Of a stretch of 64,000 nucleotides of DNA, positions 58,479 through 64,000 are shown one piece after another (positions within the stretch are counted from its first letter, which is position 1; each line of letters starts with the position of its first letter). The position numbers were made by a program, and so were the translations under genes. Location of the stretch: the NCBI GenBank assembly GCA_964543295.1, contig CAZIXA010000006.1, forward strand, positions 1-64,000, in the 5' to 3' direction. The notes beneath the pieces were generated by a model that saw only the letters and a list, made by a program, of their open reading frames with translations, was not told where the DNA came from and did no database searches. The stretch is from AE-B3B sp964543295 (GTDB taxonomy: Bacteria > Aerophobota > Aerophobia > Aerophobales > AE-B3A).

Positions 58479-59225
58479 TTATTGACGCCTCAGCCCAAAA
58501 CTTTCACTACATACAGGACAGGACGGATTTGGTTTGATGTCTATACATTCTGCTTTGTTGCGTAATAAATCATAAGTAAAAAGCTTACCTCTCAAGTTAT
58601 CTCCGTATCCGGTGATTAATTTTATAACCTCATTTGCTTCCAAAATTCCAAAAAGTCCAGCCGTCACCCCAATTATAGGAAATTTTATTTTTTTGGGCGC
58701 ATTCGGAAATAGACACCTCAGGCAGGCCGTTTTCCCCGGTACTACAGTGGTGATTTGACCATAGAATCCCTCAACGGCCGCATGTATAAGTGGCTTTCTG
58801 TGGTTGACACAGAACTCATTCAACGAATATCTTGTTTCAAAGTTATCAAGCGCATCTACAACTATATCTACATCATTCAGTAGATCTTCCATGTTTCCTT
58901 TGCAAATTCTTTTAGCCAATGTTTTTATTTTTATTTGTGAATTTAATTGCTTAAGCTTTTCTTTAGCGGAGACAGACTTTGCTTTTTTGTTTAAATCTTC
59001 TTCCCCATACAGAATTTGTCTGTTTAAATTGCTCAATTCCGGTTTCTGCTCATCAATTAAAAATAAGTATCCAATCCCCGCTGCTGTTAAATATATACTG
59101 ATAGGCGAGCCTAGCCCCCCTACCCCTACGATAGCTACCTTTGCTTTTTTTAACTTCTCTTGGGCCTTTTTCCCAAATATCATTATCTGACGGTCATATC
59201 TTCTTAATTCCTTTTCGTTTAACAT
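58479..59225 (-). CDS. moeB: ThiF/MoeB/HesA-family adenylyltransferase
   Basis: A 248-residue E1-like enzyme. IVGVGGLGSP binds ATP, NLNRQILY and DALDNFETRY are family motifs, and a zinc site is formed by CLRC and CPVC. It activates the C-terminal Gly-Gly of a small sulfur carrier; the MoaD-like protein encoded one base upstream is the obvious partner, so molybdopterin synthesis is likely. Confidence 0.9.
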   Translation of the reverse strand: MLNEKELRRYDRQIMIFGKKAQEKLKKAKVAIVGVGGLGSPISIYLTAAGIGYLFLIDEQKPELSNLNRQILYGEEDLNKKAKSVSAKEKLKQLNSQIKIKTLAKRICKGNMEDLLNDVDIVVDALDNFETRYSLNEFCVNHRKPLIHAAVEGFYGQITTVVPGKTACLRCLFPNAPKKIKFPIIGVTAGLFGILEANEVIKLITGYGDNLRGKLFTYDLLRNKAECIDIKPNPSCPVCSESFGLRRQ

Positions 59226-59226
59226 T

Positions 59227-59475
59227 TTACCCCCCGGCTATGGGAGGAAATAGGGATATTTCATCATTATTTTTCAATTGAGTTCGTAGGTTTACATAGT
59301 TCCCGCGGATAAATACCCATACGTATTGGGGTAGCCATTTTTTGAGTTTGGGAAAATCATTAGCTATTTTTTCCAGGACCTCCTTTACGGTAGCCCCTTG
59401 AGGTAGGTTAAGCTCGGTTTTATCCACTCCACATAAATTCCCGAAAAAAGTGAAAAATTTGATTCTTATCTTCAT
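59227..59475 (-). CDS. moaD: MoaD-like sulfur carrier
   Basis: 82 residues with a ubiquitin-like fold and a C-terminal GG (FPPIAGG), to be adenylylated by MoeB and thiocarboxylated. Sequence is compatible with MoaD of molybdopterin synthase; no moaE is nearby. Its last bases nearly abut moeB. Confidence 0.9.
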   Translation of the reverse strand: MKIRIKFFTFFGNLCGVDKTELNLPQGATVKEVLEKIANDFPKLKKWLPQYVWVFIRGNYVNLRTQLKNNDEISLFPPIAGG

Positions 59476-59520
59476 TTGACGAACCTTCGCCCACAGTGGC
59501 GAAACTTTCTTTCCCTTTCT

Positions 59521-60417
59521 TTAAAGAAGAGAAAAGATATAACCTAAAATTATGGCCAGTGAACAAATAACTGCTAAATAAACTGATAAGATCCTGCCCC
59601 CAAATTCCTTTCTAATAACCAGAATTGCACCGTAACTGGTAACTGGTCCAACAATGAGTAAAACCAAGCCTGCCCCCATATTTAGACCCTGATTGATAAA
59701 AGCATGCACTAAAGGCACGCTGGCGGTTGAGCAAATGTACATCCCCAATCCAAAGACAATGGCAAAGAGATATCCAAAGCCAGATGCTAAATAGTTCTCG
59801 ATTAAATTCCCCAACGGAGTAATGGAGGCGACTGCTGCTGCCAAGATTATACCGATGATTAACTCCAGCCCAATCTCCTTTATAATATCTATAAAAGCAA
59901 ATGTAAAAATGGAAAGGGTGCGGTTTCCTATTCCTTTTTCGTGATGGTGATGATTGATATGTTCATTGTGTTCACACATCGGACAGGAATCAGATATCTT
60001 TTTAATCTGAGGAAAAGGAAGATAGTTTCCGATTAAACCAATTACTAAGCCCATTAAAATTACTGCAGAAAACAGATAGAGCATAAAACCGATTCCTAGA
60101 AACTTCCAGGTCACAAGAATTGCAGTAATACTAGTAGCCGGGGTAGCGACAAGGAAGGCCAAAACCGGACCCAACGGTACTCCTTTCTTTCGAAATCCAA
60201 TTGCTACTGGTAAGGAGCCAAAACAGCAGAGCGGAAGAACTATTCCAGCGAAAGTAGTATAAAGAATAGGTTTTATCCCTTTCTGACTGAGATATCGATT
60301 TATCCAGGACTGTGGTACAAATTCATGAATGACTCCGCTTAGGAAAAGTCCCAAAGCAAGAGCAGGCAAAATTTGCACCACATAGTGCTGAAGATTATAG
60401 AAAAAATTAAGAATCAT
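59521..60417 (-). CDS. Permease of the DUF318/ArsP-like family with metal loop
   Basis: A 298-residue, about eight-helix permease. The helix motif PLCCFGSLPVA and GMYICSTASVPLVHAF match the SO_0444/ArsP-type family (heavy-metal or organo-arsenic efflux). A loop at about 160-180 carries SCPMCEHNEHINHHHHEKG, clearly able to bind soft metals. It overlaps nifU by four bases. Cargo is unknown; a thiophilic metal is inferred. Confidence 0.85.
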   Translation of the reverse strand: MILNFFYNLQHYVVQILPALALGLFLSGVIHEFVPQSWINRYLSQKGIKPILYTTFAGIVLPLCCFGSLPVAIGFRKKGVPLGPVLAFLVATPATSITAILVTWKFLGIGFMLYLFSAVILMGLVIGLIGNYLPFPQIKKISDSCPMCEHNEHINHHHHEKGIGNRTLSIFTFAFIDIIKEIGLELIIGIILAAAVASITPLGNLIENYLASGFGYLFAIVFGLGMYICSTASVPLVHAFINQGLNMGAGLVLLIVGPVTSYGAILVIRKEFGGRILSVYLAVICSLAIILGYIFSLL

Positions 60418-60635
60418 ACAGCTTCTACTCTTTTTATCTCTGGAATTTCTTTCTTAAGAACTTCTTCAATGCCATTCCTCAGGGTTAGCGTCGCCATAGG
60501 ACATCCATTACAAGCCCCCTGTAGTTTTACTTTGACTATACCATCTTCTGTGACTTCAATTAATTCCACGTCTCCACCGTGGGTTTGTAAGGAAGGACGG
60601 ATTTCAGTCAATACTCGTTCTACTTTTTCACGCAT
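60414..60635 (-). CDS. nifU: NifU C-terminal domain protein
   Basis: 73 residues, the stand-alone Nfu/NifU C-terminal domain. GACNGCPMATLTL has the CxxC that holds a transient [4Fe-4S] cluster for delivery. It sits downstream of nifS and before the permease. Confidence 0.93.
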   Translation of the reverse strand: MREKVERVLTEIRPSLQTHGGDVELIEVTEDGIVKVKLQGACNGCPMATLTLRNGIEEVLKKEIPEIKRVEAV

Positions 60636-60704
60636 TTTTATCCTCCTGTTTCTTTAAATAGCCATCAATGGCTGATTTTTGTAGTTTTTCTGCCAATAAC
60701 GAGA

Positions 60705-61874
60705 TTATTTTTTTCTTCCTGCAAAAAGAGGGGACATTTCTCTGAGCCTCGCCACAATTTCCACCAGGTTTTCTACGGTATAGTCTATATCTTCTTTTCC
60801 GGTGTCCCTGCCCAAGGAAAATCTTATTGATCCCTGAGCTATCTCTGGAGGAACACCCATGGCCATGAGAACATGCGAAGGCTCTAAGCTGCCCGAGGTA
60901 CAGGCTGACCCGGTAGAGGCTGCGATTCCTTTAAGGTCGAGATTCAAGATTAAGGATTCTCCCTCAATAAATTCAAAAGACACGTTCAAAGTATTGGGCA
61001 GTCTTCGGGTAGGGTGTCCGTTCAGCCGACAATGGTTTATATTTTCCTTGATCATTTTCTCCAATTTATCCCGAAGATTGGATTCGCGTCGTGATTGCTG
61101 CACCATTTCTTTTGATGCTATCTCGGCTGCTTTTCCCAGTCCCACTATGCCGGCCACGTTTTCTGTACCTGCGCGACGACGCCTTTCCTGATATCCACCA
61201 TGAAGTAAAGGATGAATCCTGGTACCTTTGCGGACATATAAAGCTCCCACTCCTTTGGGACCGTAGAACTTGTGAGCGGAGAGGGAAAGAAGGTCTACCT
61301 TTAGATCGTCAACATTAACTTTTATCTTTCCTATGGTTTGCACAGCATCGGTGTGCAGGTAAATTCCAGCCTTTCGGGCAATCTCGCCTATTTCTGAAAT
61401 AGGCTCAATGGTTCCTACCTCGTTATTACCATGCATTACACTGATAAGAACGGTCTGGCTGGTAATAGCTTCCTTGACCTTTTTGGGGTCGAGCCATCCA
61501 TGTTCATCCACCGGCAAAAAAGATACCTTACAACCTCTTTTTTCTAAATACTTGAGGCTTGATAGTACGGCGTGATGTTCTATGGAGGAGGTTACGATAT
61601 GTTTTCCTTTCTTTTCCAGGGCAGCAGCTACTCCTTTCAAAGCAAGGTTATCTGCCTCTGTCCCCCCACTGGTGAAGATTATTTCCTCCGGGCTAGCCCC
61701 GATAAGATTAGCTACCTTTTCTCTTGCCTCGTCAGTTGCCTTCCTTGTCTCCTGGCCAAAGAAATAAATAGTTGAGGGGTTGCCAAAGGCCTCTTTATAG
61801 TAAGGCAGCATCGCCTCCAAGACCTCTGGATGAAGAGGAGTGGTGGCATTGTGGTCTAAATATATCCTTTTCAT
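60705..61874 (-). CDS. nifS: Cysteine desulfurase NifS/IscS
   Basis: About 389 residues. PLP lysine in SLSAHKFYGPKG, the sulfur-accepting cysteine in TGSACTSGS, and the NATTPLHPEV start are canonical. It supplies sulfur for iron-sulfur clusters and probably for FdhD and MoaD downstream. The ATG at 61874 follows the Rrf2 stop by 13 bases; the frame opens a little earlier. Confidence 0.95.
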   Translation of the reverse strand: MKRIYLDHNATTPLHPEVLEAMLPYYKEAFGNPSTIYFFGQETRKATDEAREKVANLIGASPEEIIFTSGGTEADNLALKGVAAALEKKGKHIVTSSIEHHAVLSSLKYLEKRGCKVSFLPVDEHGWLDPKKVKEAITSQTVLISVMHGNNEVGTIEPISEIGEIARKAGIYLHTDAVQTIGKIKVNVDDLKVDLLSLSAHKFYGPKGVGALYVRKGTRIHPLLHGGYQERRRRAGTENVAGIVGLGKAAEIASKEMVQQSRRESNLRDKLEKMIKENINHCRLNGHPTRRLPNTLNVSFEFIEGESLILNLDLKGIAASTGSACTSGSLEPSHVLMAMGVPPEIAQGSIRFSLGRDTGKEDIDYTVENLVEIVARLREMSPLFAGRKK

Positions 61875-61887
61875 TTTAACTGTCCCT

Positions 61888-62352
61888 TCAAATTTGAAAC
61901 ACATATTTATGGTCTGGCTGAGGAAGTCTGGAGATCTGTCTTGCCTCTATAAGGAGGTCTTCCAAACTCGTTCCTTTCAGAACTTCCTTTATCTTGTCTC
62001 CCAATCTTTGCCAGAGGAGTCGGGAGACACAGCTATCCACCCGCTCACACTGAGATATTTCATCTTCCTTATCCAGACAAAATACCGGAACAACTGGTAC
62101 CTTTAAGGCTTTTATGATGTCCATCACGGTAATATCTTTTGGGGGCCTGGCCAGAAGAAATCCTCCTCCCGGCCCTCTTATACTCCTCACCAACTCTGCC
62201 CGGCGTAGCTGATTGAAGATCTGTTCCAGGTAATTGACAGAGATTCCTTCTCTTTGGGAGATATTTTTGATGGAGACAGGGCCAATGGCTTCATGAATGG
62301 CTAAATCAAGCATTGCCCTCACCCCATATCTTCCTTTGCTAGATAATCTCAA
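61888..62352 (-). CDS. Rrf2-family regulator, IscR-like
   Basis: A 154-residue winged-helix regulator (LSSKGRYGVRAMLDLA, QREGISVNYLEQIF, VRSIRGPGGGFLLARP). Cysteines in FCLDKEDEISQC and RVDSC could hold an iron-sulfur cluster, though the spacing (C-x9-C-x5-C) is looser on the first side than in E. coli IscR. It precedes nifS and nifU and is likely the sensor of cluster supply for the operon. Confidence 0.92.
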   Translation of the reverse strand: MRLSSKGRYGVRAMLDLAIHEAIGPVSIKNISQREGISVNYLEQIFNQLRRAELVRSIRGPGGGFLLARPPKDITVMDIIKALKVPVVPVFCLDKEDEISQCERVDSCVSRLLWQRLGDKIKEVLKGTSLEDLLIEARQISRLPQPDHKYVFQI

Positions 62353-62417
62353 TATTCATCTCCTCTTTTCTATTTCAGGAGAATCTCCGGCGTCTTGGCC
62401 TCTACTATAATCCAACC

Positions 62418-62533
62418 AATATAATGTTTCTAATAGTTCAGTCAAGAATGCCTCACTTTTCAATTATAAATATATAATAATTTTAGTCAAGTATTAGCTA
62501 ATTTACATTATAAAGAATTATAATTTTTGTCAA
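62418..62533 (-). promoter_or_regulatory. Three tandem promoters for the isc-type operon
   Basis: On the minus strand, from far to near: TTGACA (62533-62528)/17 bases/TAATGT (62510-62505); TTGACT (62490-62485)/16 bases/TATAAT (62468-62463); TTGACT (62445-62440)/16 bases/TATATT (62423-62418). The middle one has a perfect -10. All would read into the Rrf2 gene at 62352. Confidence 0.65.
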
Positions 62534-62559
62534 GTAACTTTTGCAGGAGAGAATTGGTA

Positions 62560-62615
62560 GGTAGCCGCAGGCTTTAGCCTGCGTAAGACAGCGCAACTTA
62601 AAGGTTGCGGCTACC
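62560..62615. repeat. REP-like cruciform element
   Basis: Ten-base perfect terminal inverted repeats (GGTAGCCGCA / TGCGGCTACC) enclose two hairpins, GCAGGCT-TT-AGCCTGC and GCAACT-TAAA-GGTTGC, in 56 bases. This is the shape of REP/BIME-type elements spread by Y1 transposases. Only one copy is in the window. Confidence 0.8.
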
Positions 62616-62698
62616 TTAAATGTGGAATCTGTGAATTTGAAATTGACGGTGAGTGCGATCTTTGTTATGATTGGACAAGATCACAATTCTTTCCATAA
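62611..62698 (+). pseudogene. Zinc-ribbon tail fused to the REP element
   Basis: From the end of the REP-like element a frame reads KCGICEFEIDGECDLCYDW and stops at 62696. The two CxxC knuckles look like the tail of a small zinc-ribbon protein whose 5' part was lost, perhaps when the element arrived. Confidence 0.4.
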
Positions 62699-62746
62699 AT
62701 AAGATAAAACTTCTTAGATAAGCTCTAGGGAGGGAGAGTTTTTAGC

Positions 62747-63388
62747 ATGAGACAGGTGATTTCTTTTGATTTGGATGGCACCCTGATCAAGCCTGATTTT
62801 AACTATCTAATCTGGTATGAGATGATACCCAAGCTTTATGCCAAAAAGCAGGGGATTGAGCTTGAGGAGGCAAAAAGACTGGTAAAAAAAGAGTACGACA
62901 GGATCGGCGAGAATGATTTAAGGTGGTACCGGCTTGATTATTGGCTCGAACATTTTAAACTTAATAAAAGTCAAGAAGAGATACTTGAGAAATACATGGA
63001 CAAGATAATCCTTTATCCCGATGTCCTGCCCAGCCTGAATTATCTGAAGAGAAGATACAAGCTAGTAATTGCTTCCGGCATGAGTGAGGATTTTATTTCC
63101 ATTAAATTAAAAAAGAATAATCTCTCCCAGTTTTTTAGCCATATATTCTCCGCCATTTCTCTGGGATTAATTAAGAAAGAAAAGAGTTTTTATCTTGCTA
63201 TGTGCAGGAGCTTAAATGTCAAGCCAGTTGAGCTTGTCCACGTTGGCGATCATTATGAGGTTGACTATCTGGTACCCAGGAAAATAGGGATAGAGGCATA
63301 CTTTTTAGATCGGGTAAACCAGCGAAAAAAAGAGTTCGGAACAGTTAATAATCTGGAAGAGTTCACTAACCACTTGACTCAATGGTAA
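62747..63388 (+). CDS. HAD-superfamily phosphatase
   Basis: A 213-residue haloacid-dehalogenase-type hydrolase: nucleophile motif FDLDGTLI at the N terminus, a helical cap at about 20-90, motif II VIASG, and VGDHYEVDYLVPRKIG as motif IV. Substrate unknown. GGGAGGGAG precedes the ATG. Confidence 0.9.
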   Translation: MRQVISFDLDGTLIKPDFNYLIWYEMIPKLYAKKQGIELEEAKRLVKKEYDRIGENDLRWYRLDYWLEHFKLNKSQEEILEKYMDKIILYPDVLPSLNYLKRRYKLVIASGMSEDFISIKLKKNNLSQFFSHIFSAISLGLIKKEKSFYLAMCRSLNVKPVELVHVGDHYEVDYLVPRKIGIEAYFLDRVNQRKKEFGTVNNLEEFTNHLTQW

Positions 63389-63411
63389 TTTTCTTTATGG
63401 TTTTTGAGGAT

Positions 63412-64000
63412 TTACGCTCCATTCAGACTTGAAGATTGGTGGGTCAAAACAGAATATAGCTCAGGTCGTCGATCAATAAAAAGATCGTTATAGTCCGTTA
63501 GGTGTTTATTCCGGGAACTAGCAGGATCTATGTTGACTGTGCCGATGGTTTCCTCTTGAGAGAGCCTCAGTAGTATCTGGCCTTCAGCATTAACTACCTG
63601 GCTGCCGCCGGTAAATTTAAGCTCTTTTTGAGTCCCGCGACGTTCTATCCCGGTCCTGTTGGCAGTTATACAGATTATCCGGTTCTCAATGGATCGAGTA
63701 ACCATAGCCTTTTGACAGAAAGGAAGAATCAAATTTGCCGGATGGCAGATAAGCTCAGCCCCTTTGAGAGCTAGAATGCGAGTTGCTTCAGGAAAGATCC
63801 AGTCAAAACAGATCATAATGCCCAGTCTGGCTATTCCTATATCAAACACAGGAAACTCCAGATTTCCAGGAGTGAACCAGAACTTTTCCTCGTTGAAGAG
63901 GTGCACTTTACGATACCGGCCGATAAATCCCTCTGGCCCAACTAAGATAGCGGAGTTATAGAAGTTTTCACCTTCTCTTTCAGCAAGTCCGGCCACAATG
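63412..64000 (-). CDS. Nitrilase-superfamily amidohydrolase, cut by window edge
   Basis: The C-terminal part of a carbon-nitrogen hydrolase. The lysine of YRKVHLF and the nucleophile cysteine of MICFDWIFPE are visible; the catalytic glutamate should lie beyond the window's right edge. The GTG near 63996 is internal, not the true start. Members hydrolyse amides such as N-carbamoyl-putrescine or omega-amides; the substrate cannot be told. Confidence 0.9.
   Translation of the reverse strand, partial: IVAGLAEREGENFYNSAILVGPEGFIGRYRKVHLFNEEKFWFTPGNLEFPVFDIGIARLGIMICFDWIFPEATRILALKGAELICHPANLILPFCQKAMVTRSIENRIICITANRTGIERRGTQKELKFTGGSQVVNAEGQILLRLSQEETIGTVNIDPASSRNKHLTDYNDLFIDRRPELYSVLTHQSSSLNGA

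Noticed and set aside
1..64000. tRNA, rRNA and CRISPR arrays
   Set aside because: I found no cloverleaf with a TTC arm, no rRNA-like stretch and no regularly spaced repeats; a tRNAscan or Infernal run could still find one I missed.

Overview
The window looks like part of the chromosome of an uncultured, anaerobic, diderm bacterium. The grounds are: ferredoxin-dependent 2-oxoacid oxidoreductase, superoxide reductase and a Dps-like ferritin (oxygen defence typical of anaerobes); a predicted outer-membrane beta-barrel protein ending in Phe (an outer membrane); and bacterial-type promoters (TTGACA, usually a 16-base spacer, then a TATAAT-like box). Several genes are of types better known from archaea (Mrp-type HypB, archaemetzincin, THEP1 NTPase, Thi4, DUF39/NIL-ferredoxin). 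I cannot name the phylum. No rRNA, tRNA or CRISPR array was recognised.

Layout. 0-5.2 kb: Dps-like ferritin and superoxide reductase, each preceded by a copy of the same 58-base foldable leader, then a ZIP metal transporter, 2-oxoacid:ferredoxin oxidoreductase (alpha/gamma fusion plus beta) and a truncated PfpI-like gene. 5.2-8.5 kb: a c-di-GMP (GEMM-I) riboswitch with a terminator, then a GAF-PAS-GGDEF cyclase and a PAS-PAS-HD-GYP-like protein. 8.6-10.3 kb: decayed copper ATPase and glucose-6-phosphate dehydrogenase genes. 10.3-16 kb: a NikR regulon with hypA, a Mrp-type hypB, nikR and the nikMKLQO ECF nickel importer, driven by two promoters whose -10 boxes lie in the NikR palindromes with identical geometry. 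16-19.8 kb: a small defence-like island (VapBC, then a three-gene operon of a 66-aa protein, a zinc-hook Rad50/SMC-like ATPase and a PD-(D/E)XK nuclease). 20-23.6 kb, minus strand: larE-larB-larC for the nickel-pincer cofactor plus a membrane protein. 24-33.5 kb: lipA, an M55 aminopeptidase, a nitroreductase, then an IclR regulator with a TRAP transporter, a DapA-like lyase and two UroD-like proteins.

33.5-48.5 kb is an accessory region of short, mostly unrelated genes and many gene remnants. Several genes share a near-identical promoter block upstream and a dispersed ~135-170-base repeat directly downstream. It also holds a single-stop OLD nuclease pseudogene, palindromes, and fragments of a 274-aa protein whose intact copy sits at 48.6-49.4 kb.

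48.6-62.4 kb is minus-strand and ordered: a sulfur-assimilation operon (zinc ribbon, cysK, DUF39 sulfurtransferase, NIL-ferredoxin, thi4, hypothetical), then nadA with a complete bacillithiol pathway (bshA, bshB, bshC), then an Rrf2-nifS-nifU-permease-moaD-moeB-fdhD group behind three tandem promoters. The window ends with a REP-like element, a HAD phosphatase and a nitrilase-family gene cut by the window edge. Together the genes describe an organism focused on nickel, iron-sulfur clusters, sulfide and thiols, with the novelty concentrated in the 16-20 kb island and the 35-46 kb repeat-flanked region.
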